Assembly (NCBI GenBank): GCA_030653505.1 | Contig: JAURZK010000038.1 | Span: 204,057-268,056, forward strand | Direction: 5' to 3' | From: Rubrivivax sp. | GTDB taxonomy: Bacteria > Pseudomonadota > Gammaproteobacteria > Burkholderiales > Burkholderiaceae_C | DNA: 64,000 nucleotides | Shown here: positions 11,445 to 23,023 of the stretch, in pieces | Numbering within the stretch: position 1 is the first letter of the stretch | Layout: the number at the start of each line of letters is the position of its first letter | Made by a program: the position numbers and the translations under genes | Notes under the pieces: model-generated | Databases searched by the model: none | Seen by the model: the letters and a program-made list of their open reading frames with translations, nothing else | Told to the model about the DNA's origin: nothing

Positions 11445-12809
11445 ATGAGCACACAAGACACGCCCTGCGCCACGCTGGCCGCCTTCGCCGCCGGCCTGCA
11501 GTTCGACAGCATTCCGGCGCCGGTGCTGCGGCGCACCGAAGACCTGTTCCTGGACTGGGCTGGCTCCACGCTGGCGGGCAAGAGCGCGCGCGCGGTGCAG
11601 GCCATCGAGGCCTATGCGTTGAGCATGGGGCCGGCCGATGGCAGCGCCGAAGTGCTGATCACGCGGCGCATGACCTCGCCGCATTTCGCCGCCATGGTCA
11701 ACGCCGCGGCCTCGCATGTGGTCGAGCAGGACGACGTGCACAACGGCTCGGTGTTCCACCCGGCGGCGGTGGTCTTTCCGCCCGCGCTGGCGGTGGCGCA
11801 GGCCATCGGCGCCAGCGGGCGCGAGTTCCTGGCCGCGGTGGTGGCGGGCTACGAGGTCGGCATCCGCGTCGGTGAATTCCTCGGCCGTTCGCACTACCGC
11901 ATCTTCCACACCACCGCCACGGCGGGCACGCTGGCTGCCGCCGCCGCGACCGGGCGGCTGCTGCGGCTGGACGCGGCGCAGATGCTGCACGCCTTCGGCA
12001 GCGCCGGCACGCAGGCGGCCGGGCTGTGGGAATTCCTGCGCGACGCCGCCGATTCCAAGCAACTGCACTGCGCCCATGCCGCATCGGCGGGGCTGACCTC
12101 GGCCTACCTGGCACAGGCCGGTTTCACCGGCGCGCGCCAGATCCTCGAAGGCGCGCAGGGCATGGCTGCCGGCATGTCGAGCGACGCCGACCCCGCACGC
12201 CTGACCGCCGGGCTGGGCAGCCGCTGGGCGACGGCCGAGACCTCGTTCAAGTACCACGCCTCGTGTCGGCACACCCACCCCAGCGCCGATGCGCTGCTGC
12301 TGCTGATGCGCGAGCACCGGTTGCAGCCCGATGACATCGCCGCCGTCACCGCGCAGGTGCACCAGGGTGCCATCGACGTGCTCGGCCGCGTCGTCGTGCC
12401 CGGCACGGTGCACCAGGCCAAGTTCTCGATGGGCACGGTGCTCGCCCTGGTGGCCGAACATGGTTATGCCGGCCTGGACGAATTCGACCGCCACTTCCTG
12501 GCACCGCGCATCGCCGCCTTGCGCGACAAGGTCACGATGCAGCTCGACACCGAGGTCGACACGGCCTATCCGCAGCGCTGGATCGGCAAGGTCGTCGTGC
12601 GCACGTTGGACGGGCGCACGCTGCAGGCGCGGGTCGACGAGCCCAAGGGCGACCCGGGCAACACCCTCAGCCGCCCCGAGCTCGAGGACAAGGCGCGCCG
12701 TCTTGCCGCCTACGGCGGCGCGGCGACGCCGGCCGAGATGGACGCGCTGATCGCCAGCACCTGGGGCGTGGCTGACGCTGCCCGCATGGGCCGATGGCTG
12801 CCGGCATGA
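11445..12809 (+). CDS. MmgE/PrpD family protein
   Basis: 455 codons from ATG 11445; FLDWAGSTLAGKSARAVQA, HVVEQDDVHNGSVFHPAAVVFPPALAVAQ, FKYHASCRHTHPSADALL. Confidence 0.9.
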   Translation: MSTQDTPCATLAAFAAGLQFDSIPAPVLRRTEDLFLDWAGSTLAGKSARAVQAIEAYALSMGPADGSAEVLITRRMTSPHFAAMVNAAASHVVEQDDVHNGSVFHPAAVVFPPALAVAQAIGASGREFLAAVVAGYEVGIRVGEFLGRSHYRIFHTTATAGTLAAAAATGRLLRLDAAQMLHAFGSAGTQAAGLWEFLRDAADSKQLHCAHAASAGLTSAYLAQAGFTGARQILEGAQGMAAGMSSDADPARLTAGLGSRWATAETSFKYHASCRHTHPSADALLLLMREHRLQPDDIAAVTAQVHQGAIDVLGRVVVPGTVHQAKFSMGTVLALVAEHGYAGLDEFDRHFLAPRIAALRDKVTMQLDTEVDTAYPQRWIGKVVVRTLDGRTLQARVDEPKGDPGNTLSRPELEDKARRLAAYGGAATPAEMDALIASTWGVADAARMGRWLPA

Positions 12810-13642
12810 GCACAGCCCTGGCTACAGGCGCGTCGCCACGCGCCTACCTGTTCGTTCCCGCCGACCGGCCCGAGCGCTACGCCAAGGCGCGCGCTTCGGG
12901 CGCCGACGCGGTGATCATCGACCTCGAGGATGCGGTGGCGCCCGCAGCAAAGGCCGGCGCGCGCGACGCCCTGGCCAATGCGCTGGACGAGGCCACGCCG
13001 GTGGTGGTGCGCATCAATGCCGCCGGCACGCCGTGGTTCGAGGACGACCTCGAGCTGTGCCGGCACCCCGGCGTGGCGGGTGTGATGCTGCCCAAGGCCG
13101 ATGGCATCGACGCCGTCTGCAGCGCCTTCGAGGCCTGCTTCAAGGATGTGCTGGCGATCATCGAATCGGCGCGCGGCGTCGAGCAAGTGCTCCACATTGC
13201 GCGTGTGCCGGGCGTCGTGCGGCTGGCCTTCGGCAGCGTCGACCTGGCGCTGGACCTGGGCATCGACTGCGACCCCGAAGGCACGGAAAGCGAGCTGCTG
13301 CATTTCCGTTCGCAGGTGGTGCTGGCCTCGCGCCTGGGCGGGCTGGACGCGCCGGCCGAGGGCGTCAGCACCGCCATCGACGACGCGGTGCGGCTGCGCG
13401 CCGACGCCGAGCGCGCACGGCGCCTGGGTTTCGGCGCCAAGCTGTGCATCCACCCCAAGCAGGTGGCAACGGTGCAGGCCGCCTTCATGCCCGAGGCCGA
13501 ACGCGTGGCCTGGGCGCGCCGCGTCTGCGCGGCCTTTGCCGCCGCCGCCGGGGCTGCCGTGGCCGTCGACGGCCAGATGATCGACAGGCCGCTGCACGAG
13601 CGCGCCCTGGCCATCCTGCGCAGCGCCGGTGGCACTGCCTGA
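12806..13642 (+). CDS. HpcH/HpaI aldolase / citrate lyase beta (CitE-like) family protein
   Basis: RAYLFVPADRPERYAKARASGADAVIIDLEDAVAPAAKAGARDAL; LCIHPKQVATVQAAF. Confidence 0.92.
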   Translation: MSTALATGASPRAYLFVPADRPERYAKARASGADAVIIDLEDAVAPAAKAGARDALANALDEATPVVVRINAAGTPWFEDDLELCRHPGVAGVMLPKADGIDAVCSAFEACFKDVLAIIESARGVEQVLHIARVPGVVRLAFGSVDLALDLGIDCDPEGTESELLHFRSQVVLASRLGGLDAPAEGVSTAIDDAVRLRADAERARRLGFGAKLCIHPKQVATVQAAFMPEAERVAWARRVCAAFAAAAGAAVAVDGQMIDRPLHERALAILRSAGGTA

Positions 13643-13668
13643 ATCACAACGCAACGAAGGAAACCTTC

Positions 13669-14454
13669 ATGGCCCGAAAGACTAAACCCATCCGCTCGGA
13701 CATCGCCTGGAGCACGCACGACAGGATCGAGGTCCACGGCAAGAGCCTGCCCGACGAACTGCTGGGCCACATCAACCTGGGCGACATGGCCTTTCTGCAG
13801 ATCCTGGGGCGCATGCCGACGCCGCCGGAGTCGAGGCTGTTCAACGCGGTGGCGGTGACGCTGGTCGAACATGGCATCACGCCCAGCGCACTGGCTGCGC
13901 GGCTGACCTACGCTGGCGCCCCCGAATCGCTGCAGGCCGCAGTGGCGGCCGGGCTGTGCGGCCTGGGCACGGTGTTCGTGGGTTCCACCGAGGGCACCGC
14001 GAAGATGCTGTATGAGGCGCTGCCGCCCGGCACGAAAGGCGCCGACCTGGAGAAGATTGCGGTTGAGGTCGTTGCCGGTTTCCGCGCCCGGGGCCAGATC
14101 GTCCCCGGCCTGGGCCACCCGCTGCACAAGCCCGTGGACCCGCGCGCACCGCGACTGTTCCAGATCGCCAAAGAGAACGGCTACTCGGGCGACTACATCA
14201 AGCTCGAGCAGCTGATCTGCGCCGAGGCCGAGCGCCTGTCGGGCAAGATGCTGCCGGTCAATGCCACCGGTGCGATCGGTGCCATCTGCTGCGAGCTCGG
14301 TCTGCCATGGAAGATCGTGCGCGGCATCGGGGTGCTGGCGCGCGCCATCGGCCTGGTCGGCCACATCCTCGAGGAGAGCAACAACCCGATGGCCATCGAG
14401 ATCTGGCAGCGGGTGGAAGACGAAGCGACAGCGCACATCCGTCCTGGCGCCTGA
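13669..14454 (+). CDS. citryl-CoA lyase / short citrate synthase-family protein
   Basis: 262 codons; [42 protein letters not shown]...[24 protein letters not shown]...[20 protein letters not shown]. Confidence 0.85.
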   Translation: MARKTKPIRSDIAWSTHDRIEVHGKSLPDELLGHINLGDMAFLQILGRMPTPPESRLFNAVAVTLVEHGITPSALAARLTYAGAPESLQAAVAAGLCGLGTVFVGSTEGTAKMLYEALPPGTKGADLEKIAVEVVAGFRARGQIVPGLGHPLHKPVDPRAPRLFQIAKENGYSGDYIKLEQLICAEAERLSGKMLPVNATGAIGAICCELGLPWKIVRGIGVLARAIGLVGHILEESNNPMAIEIWQRVEDEATAHIRPGA

Positions 14455-14488
14455 TCGGCCCATTTCACCCTACCGAAGCGGTACCACC

Positions 14489-15499
14489 ATGTCCGAGCTC
14501 ACAAGCCCCGTTGCCCAGCCGATCGAGCTGTTCCGCCCCGTCCCGCGTCAGAAGGCCGGCGGCGCAGCGCAGCGCTGGCCGGTCGACGCCGTGGCCGCGC
14601 TGTTCGAGCTGCCCTTCAACGACCTGATCTTCCGCGCCCAGCAGGTGCACCGCGAGCACTTCGATGCCAACGAAGTGCAGCTGTCGACGCTGCTGTCGAT
14701 CAAGACCGGTGGCTGCGAAGAGGACTGCGGCTATTGCCCGCAGTCGGTGCACTACGACACCGGGCTCGAGGCCACCAAGCTGCTGGATCCGGCCATGGTG
14801 GCCGCCGCGGCGCGCGCCGCGCGCGAGCAGGGCGCGTCGCGCTTCTGCATGGGCGCGGCCTGGCGAGCGCCCAAGGACCGCGACATCGAGAAGGTGGCCG
14901 AACTGGTGCGCGTGGTCAAGGCCGAGGGGCTGGAGGCCTGCTGCACGCTGGGCATGTTGACCGACACCCAGGCGCATGCGCTGAAGGAGGCCGGCCTGGA
15001 CTACTACAACCACAACCTCGACACCGCGCCCGAGGCCTACGGGCGCTTCATCTCCACACGCACCTACGACGACCGCTTGCAGACCCTGCAGAGCGTGCGC
15101 GAGGCCGGCATCAACGTCTGCTGCGGCGGCATCGTCGGCATGGGTGAATCGCGCCGCGAGCGCGCCGGCCTGGTGGCGCAGATCGCCAATCTCGACCCCT
15201 ACCCGCAGTCGGTGCCCATCAACCAGCTGGTGCAGGTGGAAGGCACGCCGCTGCACGGCACCGAGGTGCTCGATCCCTTCGAGTTCGTCCGCACCATCGC
15301 CGTGGCGCGCATCACCATGCCCAAGGCCCGCGTGCGCCTATCGGCGGGGCGCCAGCAGATGGGCGAGGCGGTGCAGGCGCTGTGCTTCCTGGCCGGCGCC
15401 AACTCCATCTTCTACGGCGACAAGCTGCTGACCACCGGCAACCCCGACTGGGCGGCCGACCAGCGCCTGCTCGGCGCGCTGGGCATCGCGGCGCGCTGA
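14489..15499 (+). CDS. bioB: biotin synthase
   Basis: Radical SAM CxxxCxxC as [54 protein letters not shown]. Confidence 0.97.
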   Translation: MSELTSPVAQPIELFRPVPRQKAGGAAQRWPVDAVAALFELPFNDLIFRAQQVHREHFDANEVQLSTLLSIKTGGCEEDCGYCPQSVHYDTGLEATKLLDPAMVAAAARAAREQGASRFCMGAAWRAPKDRDIEKVAELVRVVKAEGLEACCTLGMLTDTQAHALKEAGLDYYNHNLDTAPEAYGRFISTRTYDDRLQTLQSVREAGINVCCGGIVGMGESRRERAGLVAQIANLDPYPQSVPINQLVQVEGTPLHGTEVLDPFEFVRTIAVARITMPKARVRLSAGRQQMGEAVQALCFLAGANSIFYGDKLLTTGNPDWAADQRLLGALGIAAR

Positions 15500-15522
15500 C
15501 TGCTTCACCTGGAGACATCGCC

Positions 15523-15906
15523 ATGTACCGCCAGATGCTGAAGTCCAAGATCCACCGCGCGACGGTGACCGCCTGCGAGCTGCACTACGAGGGTTCCTGC
15601 GCCATCGACCTCGACCTGCTGGAAGCCGCCAATCTGCGCGAGAACGAGCAGGTCCACATCTGGAACATCGCCAACGGCGAACGCTTCATCACCTACGCCA
15701 TCTGCGGGCAGCGCGGCAGCGGCATCATCTCGCTCAACGGCTCGGCGGCGCGTCGCGCGGCGCTGGGCGACCTGATCATCATCGCGGCCTTCGGCTGGGT
15801 GGCCGAGTCCGCACTGGCACAGCACAAGCCGGATTTGGTGTTCGTGGACGAACGCAACCGCGTCCGCGAGATCCGCTCCACGATCCCCGAGCAGGGCACC
15901 GCATGA
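15523..15906 (+). CDS. panD: aspartate 1-decarboxylase
   Basis: [77 protein letters not shown]. Confidence 0.96.
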   Translation: MYRQMLKSKIHRATVTACELHYEGSCAIDLDLLEAANLRENEQVHIWNIANGERFITYAICGQRGSGIISLNGSAARRAALGDLIIIAAFGWVAESALAQHKPDLVFVDERNRVREIRSTIPEQGTA

Positions 15907-16742
15907 GCACCACCGCCACGGTCGCCATGTCCACCGATACCGAGCGCAAGCCCGTCACCCTGCATCGCTTGCGTCGAATGCTGGCCGAGGGCGAGAAGAT
16001 CGCCATGCTGACCGCGTACGACGCCAGCTTCGCACGCCTGGCCGACGACGCCGGCTTGGACTGCCTGCTGGTGGGCGACTCGCTGGGCATGGTGGTGCAA
16101 GGGCGCACAAGCACCGTGCCCGTCACGCTGGACGAGGTGGCCTACCACCTGCGCTGCGTCGCCGCAGGCAACCGCCACGCCTGGCTGCTCGGCGATCTGC
16201 CCTTCGGCACCTACGAAGCCGGCCCCGAGCAGGCGCTGCGCTCGAGCGCGGTGCTGCTGCAGGCCGGCGCTCAGATGGTAAAGCTCGAAGGCGGTTGGGC
16301 GGTGGAGACCGTGCGCTTCCTGGTCGCGCGTGGGATCCCGGTCTGTGCGCATCTGGGCCTGACACCCCAGAGCGCGAATGCGCTCGGCGGCTACCGCGTG
16401 CAGGGCCGCGACGCCGCCGCTGCCCAACTGCTGGAACGCAGCGCCCGCGAGTTCGCAGAGGCGGGCGCGGCGATGCTGGTGCTGGAACTCGTGCCCGCCG
16501 CGCTGGCGCTGCGGGTTCAGGTGCAGAACCCGGAACTGGTCGTCATCGGCATCGGGGCCGGGGCCGATGTTGCCGGCCAGGTTCTGGTGCTGCACGACAT
16601 GCTGGGCGTCACGCAGGGCAAGCTGCCGCGTTTTGTGCGCAACTTCATGGCCGAGGGCGGCAGCATCGGCGATGGGCTGCGACGCTATGTCCAGGCGGTC
16701 AAGCAGCGCAGCTTTCCAGACACCACGCTGCACACCTATTGA
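15903..16742 (+). CDS. panB: 3-methyl-2-oxobutanoate hydroxymethyltransferase
   Basis: [51 protein letters not shown]. Confidence 0.97.
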   Translation: MSTTATVAMSTDTERKPVTLHRLRRMLAEGEKIAMLTAYDASFARLADDAGLDCLLVGDSLGMVVQGRTSTVPVTLDEVAYHLRCVAAGNRHAWLLGDLPFGTYEAGPEQALRSSAVLLQAGAQMVKLEGGWAVETVRFLVARGIPVCAHLGLTPQSANALGGYRVQGRDAAAAQLLERSAREFAEAGAAMLVLELVPAALALRVQVQNPELVVIGIGAGADVAGQVLVLHDMLGVTQGKLPRFVRNFMAEGGSIGDGLRRYVQAVKQRSFPDTTLHTY

Positions 16743-17603
<861 letters not shown>

Positions 17604-17824
17604 GCGTGCCCGAGCCTACACGTCACTCCGGGCCCCATGAGGAAGCCACGCAACCGGCCCGACCGGCTGCCGTAGGTCATTGACACCACCGCCTTCTCGG
17701 GCGCCAACAGCGCCACCTTGGCGTCGGACCGTCGTGCCGACAGCGACCCTATCCAAGAAGGCCTATGACGCGATGGTGACCTGACCGAGTTGCATGCAGT
17801 TTCGATGCGCAAATGACCTTCTTG

Positions 17825-18448
17825 CTAGCCCCGCCGGTGGAAGTGAGGCACCGCCCGGCCGACCAACAGGCTGACCAGGAGCGGCACGCACGGCATCACC
17901 AACGGATGCAGCGTCACGGGTGCCACCAGCCCCAGCACCGTGGCGCACACCGCTACGATGGCTGCGCAGGCATACAACGCAAACAGTTCCGGGTCGTGCT
18001 GTAGAAACTCCTTGGACTTGATGAGCCGGGCGAAGCAGCCGTCCGCCACCACGGCCAATGTGAACGCGAGCAACCAGGGCAGCCACTCCAGCAACGTCGC
18101 CAGCCGAAAGCTCGCCAACAGAAACAGCGCGTCGATCGACCGGAAGTAGGTATTGTTGAACAGGCGCTGGTTCACCGAGGCCATCTGCTGTGCCACGGCG
18201 CCATCGACGCCGCCAAGGGCCGGTGCGTCGCTGGATGACGGCACCGGCGAGGCCTGGCGCGCAGTGTCCTGAACGCTCAAGGCGCGCGCCAGCATGCGCA
18301 TCGCTGGCTTGTCACCCCAGAACCGAGCCGCCGCCTCGTGCTCAGCTCGCAGTTGCGCCAGGAAGCGCTCGGCCGGGTGCGCCGATGGCATGTACAGGAC
18401 CAAGACCAACAGGCTGACCAGCGACAGCACTGCGACGGCGCGAATCAT
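17825..18448 (-). CDS. DUF4400 / TIGR03747-like integrating conjugative element membrane protein
   Basis: 207 aa multi-TM protein (MIRAVAVLSLVSLLVLVLYMPSAHPAERFLAQLRAEHEAAARFWG) directly downstream of traD, the usual ICE position. Confidence 0.75.
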   Translation of the reverse strand: MIRAVAVLSLVSLLVLVLYMPSAHPAERFLAQLRAEHEAAARFWGDKPAMRMLARALSVQDTARQASPVPSSSDAPALGGVDGAVAQQMASVNQRLFNNTYFRSIDALFLLASFRLATLLEWLPWLLAFTLAVVADGCFARLIKSKEFLQHDPELFALYACAAIVAVCATVLGLVAPVTLHPLVMPCVPLLVSLLVGRAVPHFHRRG

Positions 18449-20349
18449 GGCGCGGTCGAGCTTGCGTTCGCGGCCGGCGGGTCCGGATCAAGAATCGGAA
18501 ACCGCCCTTTGATGATCCGGCCACCGGAGACGGACGCGAAGTACTGCAGGTTGGGCAGCTTGCCTAGCACCTCGGCCGGCACCATTTCCTCGAAACTCTC
18601 CGTGAGCTGGGTCGAGTAGCTGGACGAGAAGTCGCCCAGGTGCGCATCCGCGCCGCTGCTCATGCCCACGCGCATCGTGTGGATCGCCGTCTTGCCGAAG
18701 GTCTCGACGACGAAGTCCTGCGTCGGCCTGTCCTTGGTGCGCAGTGCGATCAGGTTGTTCAGGTTGCCCAGCGCCATGCGCGCTGCGTCTTCGCTGCCCA
18801 GGCGCTTGGCTAGGTCGGCCAGTGTCTGCATGGCGCAGGTGGCGAAGATGCCACCCTCGGCGCCCTTGTTGAGGATCTCGATCAACGGCAGGTTGATGAC
18901 GTTGGATACCTCATCGACGAACAGCGAGATACGCCGATAGACGCCAAGGTTGTAGCGCATGCCGGCGCGCGCAGCCTGGTCTGCCAGTGCGAGGGCGCCG
19001 ATGGCGGTGGCCACCGACGGATCGGGCAGCGAGTCCAGGCACATGTAGAGCACGTGCCCGGCGCGCTCGATCTTCTCGAAGTTCATGATCGGCCGCGTGT
19101 CGGCGGCATCGAACGGGTCGGGCGACAGGCTGCGCCCCAGGTCGCCCGAGGTCAGCATCGACAACACAGGCAGCAGGTTGGCGGTGATCTTCTGGTAGTG
19201 CTCGCGGTTGTGCCTGAAGGTGCGCACCTGCGCGTCGAGCACCTTGCTGCGCTGGCTTTGCGCGACGTGGTGCTCGTAGTAGGCGACGAAGGCCATGAGA
19301 TCGGCGCTGGCGGCTTCAGACGGCCGCTTCATGCTGCCGCGGTGTGCGTCGTGCAGCATCTTCTTCATGTCCGGCGTCTCGCGCCAGCCGGCGCCGAGCT
19401 TGGCGTCGTAGAAGCGGAGCAGCGACGCCTCCAGCACCGGCTCGATGCCGCCTTCGATGTACTTGGTGAGCTTGACGAGGTTGGGCCGCTCTTCCAACTC
19501 GACGAGCCCCTGCACGACGACGTTGACGGCGTCCCAGCCGAAGGCCGAGAACGCACCCGCGGTGTCGGGCGGCATGATGGACTGGATGCGCGACGCGATC
19601 TCGGTGGGCTTCTGCCAGTTGAAGGTGAAGTCCAGGCGCACGCCCTTCTCGGGGAAGGCGGGGTGGAACTCCATGAAGGTGTCGGGCTCTCGGTAGTCCT
19701 GGCATGCGCGCTCCACCACGCGCCTCAGCCGGCGGCTGTTCTTGGGGTCGATGACGATCACCACGTCGCCGCGCTTCACCGCCTGAGTGATCAGCGTCGC
19801 CAGCGCCACGCCCTTGCCGGACTGGGTGGTGCCGACCAGCAGCGTGCCGCCCTCGAAGTTCTGCAGCGGCCGGTGCAGCGGCACTTCCCGTGGCTCGACG
19901 CCGTGGATGTACGGCAGGCCGATTTCGGCGTCAGGCTGTGGGTGGCTGTCGTGCCCCAGCCAGCCCAGCAGGCGGGGCGAGACGGCGAATTCGCGGTAGT
20001 CCACCTTGGCCAGTTCATAGAGCCGTTGCGAGTGGACCGGCCGCCATTCGAAGCCGAAGCCCAGGAACACATCGGCGGGGTTCTTGCACCAGCGGGCCAA
20101 GGCGGTGGTGCTCATGACTTGGATGCTCCGGCCGCCGAGAGACGCACGCAGGACCAGAACATTCATCGCCTGCGCGACACGCAGCAGGCCCATCACAAGG
20201 CACAGCAGGGCCAACGGCGCGGCAAGGGGGATCGGCAGCCAGCCAGCTGCGCCGACGGCAGCGAAGAACATCATCGCCAGTGCCCAGACCGCGCCCGCAT
20301 ACAACTCGTAGGCGCGGCGCCACGGCATTTCGTAGCGGCGCATCAGCAT
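18445..20349 (-). CDS. traD: conjugative coupling protein TraD, SXT/TOL subfamily
   Basis: 634 aa; N-terminal TM region, Walker A LLVGTTQSGKGVALATL, VIVIDPKNSRRL, SLFVDEVSNVINLPLIEILNKGAEGG. Confidence 0.9.
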   Translation of the reverse strand: MLMRRYEMPWRRAYELYAGAVWALAMMFFAAVGAAGWLPIPLAAPLALLCLVMGLLRVAQAMNVLVLRASLGGRSIQVMSTTALARWCKNPADVFLGFGFEWRPVHSQRLYELAKVDYREFAVSPRLLGWLGHDSHPQPDAEIGLPYIHGVEPREVPLHRPLQNFEGGTLLVGTTQSGKGVALATLITQAVKRGDVVIVIDPKNSRRLRRVVERACQDYREPDTFMEFHPAFPEKGVRLDFTFNWQKPTEIASRIQSIMPPDTAGAFSAFGWDAVNVVVQGLVELEERPNLVKLTKYIEGGIEPVLEASLLRFYDAKLGAGWRETPDMKKMLHDAHRGSMKRPSEAASADLMAFVAYYEHHVAQSQRSKVLDAQVRTFRHNREHYQKITANLLPVLSMLTSGDLGRSLSPDPFDAADTRPIMNFEKIERAGHVLYMCLDSLPDPSVATAIGALALADQAARAGMRYNLGVYRRISLFVDEVSNVINLPLIEILNKGAEGGIFATCAMQTLADLAKRLGSEDAARMALGNLNNLIALRTKDRPTQDFVVETFGKTAIHTMRVGMSSGADAHLGDFSSSYSTQLTESFEEMVPAEVLGKLPNLQYFASVSGGRIIKGRFPILDPDPPAANASSTAP

Positions 20350-20350
20350 G

Positions 20351-22006
20351 TCAGGCGGACTCCGAAACAGGTGGGGTGAACCCGCTGAGGTCCAGGCCCT
20401 CGATGAACCGCGGGTCGATCACCAGCCCAACTGTGGGGCTGCCATTGAAATCGCGCGACGACGTGGGCGGCGCATGCGGCCCGCTCGCCACCAGCATGCG
20501 CACATCGGCCAGCGCGCGCAGCGCCAGCGAGGGCGGCACACCACGTTGATCGAACCGATCCAAGGGTACGAACAGGCCCTGTGCGATGGTGCAGCATTGC
20601 GCCGGCCCGGCTGCCTCATTCAGTGTGGCGGCGATGGCGGTGAGCGCATCGCGGACGACAGGGTTGAGCCGGAGCGGCGCACGAAGGGTGAGTGATGGTT
20701 CGGGTGGCTCTGGTTCTGGCGTTGACGGTGCTGGGGGCGGACTTGGGGGTGCAGGCGGCGCGGTATCCGGTGGCAGCAACGACAACTGTTTGATGGCCGA
20801 CGTCCCAGGATGCGGAGGACGCGGTGGCACCGGCTTGGCCGAAGGTTCAACAGGCTTTGAAGTCAGGACCTCTGTCAGCGGCGAAGGGGACGGGTCAAGC
20901 CCGGCGAACAGAATCACCGGCGAGGCCAGCCGGACCGCCTCCATGCCGACTTTGGACCCGGGGGGGTGGATGATCCACGTGGCCGCGCCGGAGTCCTGCG
21001 CCAACAGCACGCCGGCATCGAGCAGTACCTCGCGCATGGTTTCGGGCGCCTTGGGGATGCCGGGCAGGTGGTCGGCTTCCAGCAAGGCGCTGATGTCTTC
21101 GGCCGCGCTTGGCCATAGCAGGAACAGGCCATCGGGGCCGAACCAGACCCGCGACTTGTCGCGGTTGGCGACCCAGGCCGAGTCCGCGATGGCCAGGCGC
21201 CGCAGCGCGTCCACCAGAAAGCGCTCGAGGTGCGAGCCGAACTGCGGCGAACCGTAACGGTCGGCGTTTGCCACGAGGTTGCGGTCGATGACCAGCGCCA
21301 GTGATCTGCGAACCAGTTCGTCCAGGACGTTGATGTCACGGTACACCGGCAAGCCGCCGATGCTGGCCATCATGTGTGGAACGATGACCGTGTTGTCTTG
21401 GCACAGGTGCTGCAGCACTTCGGGCAGCACGACGTGGGGCAGCGCAAACAACCCCAGCGCCCGTGTCTCGGTGGCCTGTGGACGCCAGCGCACGAAGTAG
21501 CGCGGGGCATGGCGCTGCTGCAGCCACGCGGCCAATGGCATGAGGCAGGGTGGCCACTCCACGCCGTGCACATCAGTCACCATGACGTGACTCAGCGCGC
21601 GATGGAGTTCGCAGCACAGCCCGGCGATGAAGGTACCCAGCCGCCAACGCGGCTCCAGTTGCCGGCGCGCGGTGATGGTCAGCCGTCCCGAGAAGATGTG
21701 GGCGTCGGTGCCTTGCAGGCTGAAGAAGCCGGCTTCAAGCCCGAGGCGCAGCAGCCCGCCGGGCGCGCTGAAGTAGTTGTCCGCCGTGGCGGGGAGCAGA
21801 TGCACAAACGCCGCATAGCGATGGATCAACGCCAGAACGTCGCGCTCGAAGGTGTCGCGGTCGGTGCCATAGCAGAGCTTGATGCGTGCCACCAGGTCGG
21901 CGTGCGGCGCCAACAGCTCGTCCACCGACATGGCCGTGAACCCGGGATCGGACGATGAGTACGGGCTGTTTTCGGAAGGGGCTGCATGCATCGGCGTTGC
22001 GTCCAA
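20351..22006 (-). CDS. TraI_2-type (MobH) ICE relaxase/helicase-domain protein
   Basis: 551 aa; VHLLPATADNYFSAPGGLLRLGLEAGFFSLQGTDAHIFSGRLTITARRQLEPRWRLGTFIAGLCCELHRALSHVMVTD; next to traD. Confidence 0.87.
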   Translation of the reverse strand: MDATPMHAAPSENSPYSSSDPGFTAMSVDELLAPHADLVARIKLCYGTDRDTFERDVLALIHRYAAFVHLLPATADNYFSAPGGLLRLGLEAGFFSLQGTDAHIFSGRLTITARRQLEPRWRLGTFIAGLCCELHRALSHVMVTDVHGVEWPPCLMPLAAWLQQRHAPRYFVRWRPQATETRALGLFALPHVVLPEVLQHLCQDNTVIVPHMMASIGGLPVYRDINVLDELVRRSLALVIDRNLVANADRYGSPQFGSHLERFLVDALRRLAIADSAWVANRDKSRVWFGPDGLFLLWPSAAEDISALLEADHLPGIPKAPETMREVLLDAGVLLAQDSGAATWIIHPPGSKVGMEAVRLASPVILFAGLDPSPSPLTEVLTSKPVEPSAKPVPPRPPHPGTSAIKQLSLLPPDTAPPAPPSPPPAPSTPEPEPPEPSLTLRAPLRLNPVVRDALTAIAATLNEAAGPAQCCTIAQGLFVPLDRFDQRGVPPSLALRALADVRMLVASGPHAPPTSSRDFNGSPTVGLVIDPRFIEGLDLSGFTPPVSESA

Positions 22007-22059
22007 TGACCCTGGCCATTGTTGAAATCCGCGCGCAGTACGTCCCCTGGGAATGGTGG

Positions 22060-22701
22060 TTATTGCGGCCCGCTATCGCCATCGGCGCCATGTTCCCCAG
22101 GGCAGAGCAGCGCCAACATCTCCACCTGCATGCCCGCTGCATCGGTGGGCGGCGCATGGGTGGGGAACGACCGCTGCAGGCGTTGGTCGGTGCCGAATCG
22201 TTGTACCAGCCTGCAGAAGGGGCAGTCGTCGCTTGAGCAGGCCACGGCGCCGAAAGCAGCCAGGAACTGGCTGCCGCACGCAGTGCAGGTCACCACCGAA
22301 AACGCCTGGCACTTGGCGAGCCAGATGCCGTCGGTGTGCGAGGCCAAGTCGAAGGCTCGGTCAAAGCTGATGCGGTACGGACATTGGCAGATCGACCGGT
22401 AGCTGCGGTATGCGCTGACGAGTGCCTCGCCGGCTGCGAAGCCCGTGCTGCGCAGGCGCTTGTAGATGGAACTGAAGATCGACGCTTCCGCACGGTGCAG
22501 CAGGTTGGCGCTGTGGTACCACTCCGGTGAGTCGGGTGCCCTGCCGCGCGGCGTGGCCTGGGGGTCGCTGAAGAACAGCCACTGCAGATCACGCGGCTTG
22601 AGCCCGGTGATGAGGTGGATGGTGCGGCAGCGCGCACCTAGCTCAGCGCATTGCTGGGCCAGCAGAATGGCCCCGACGTGGCGGTCGGCGCGGGTTGGCA
22701 C
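22060..22701 (-). CDS. FlhC-like (SetC/AcaC-type) ICE transcriptional activator
   Basis: 213 aa; Cys-rich C-terminus VVTCTACGSQFLAAFGAVACSSDDCPFC and FlhC-like layout; paired with a FlhD-like ORF. Confidence 0.75.
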   Translation of the reverse strand: MPTRADRHVGAILLAQQCAELGARCRTIHLITGLKPRDLQWLFFSDPQATPRGRAPDSPEWYHSANLLHRAEASIFSSIYKRLRSTGFAAGEALVSAYRSYRSICQCPYRISFDRAFDLASHTDGIWLAKCQAFSVVTCTACGSQFLAAFGAVACSSDDCPFCRLVQRFGTDQRLQRSFPTHAPPTDAAGMQVEMLALLCPGEHGADGDSGPQ

Positions 22702-22717
22702 GTGGCACCGTGTGGGC

Positions 22718-23023
22718 TCAACGTCTGACGTGCGCCGCCAGCGCCTTGGGCAAACGCACTGCGGCCAAAGGTGCCGCCAAAGGAGCGGGTGCCGTCAGCA
22801 GGGCGAGCAGATCATCGCGCGGCGGGAACAGACTGGTCTGCCCGACATTCGCGACGAACGACATCAGTTGATCCAGACTCTGCGTCCGCAGGTAGTCCGC
22901 CAACTCGGCGTCCAGCGCAAACTTGCAGCAGGTGGACACGCGGTCACGTTCGATGCCGAGCCGGATGGCTTGCAGCAGATGCAGGTTCGTCGACTGCACG
23001 TCGGTGAGTTGCAGATGGTTCAT
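22718..23023 (-). CDS. FlhD-like (SetD/AcaD-type) ICE transcriptional activator subunit
   Basis: 102 codons from ATG 23023; MNHLQLTDVQSTNLHLLQAIRLGIERDRVSTCCKFALDAELADYLRTQSLDQLMSFVANVGQTSLF; 16 bp upstream of the FlhC-like gene. Confidence 0.7.
   Translation of the reverse strand: MNHLQLTDVQSTNLHLLQAIRLGIERDRVSTCCKFALDAELADYLRTQSLDQLMSFVANVGQTSLFPPRDDLLALLTAPAPLAAPLAAVRLPKALAAHVRR

Noticed and set aside
9020-11605. 861-aa minus-strand ORF
   Set aside because: Antisense shadow of clear plus-strand acyl-CoA dehydrogenase and CoA-transferase genes; high-GC artefact with low-complexity His/Arg/Gly composition.
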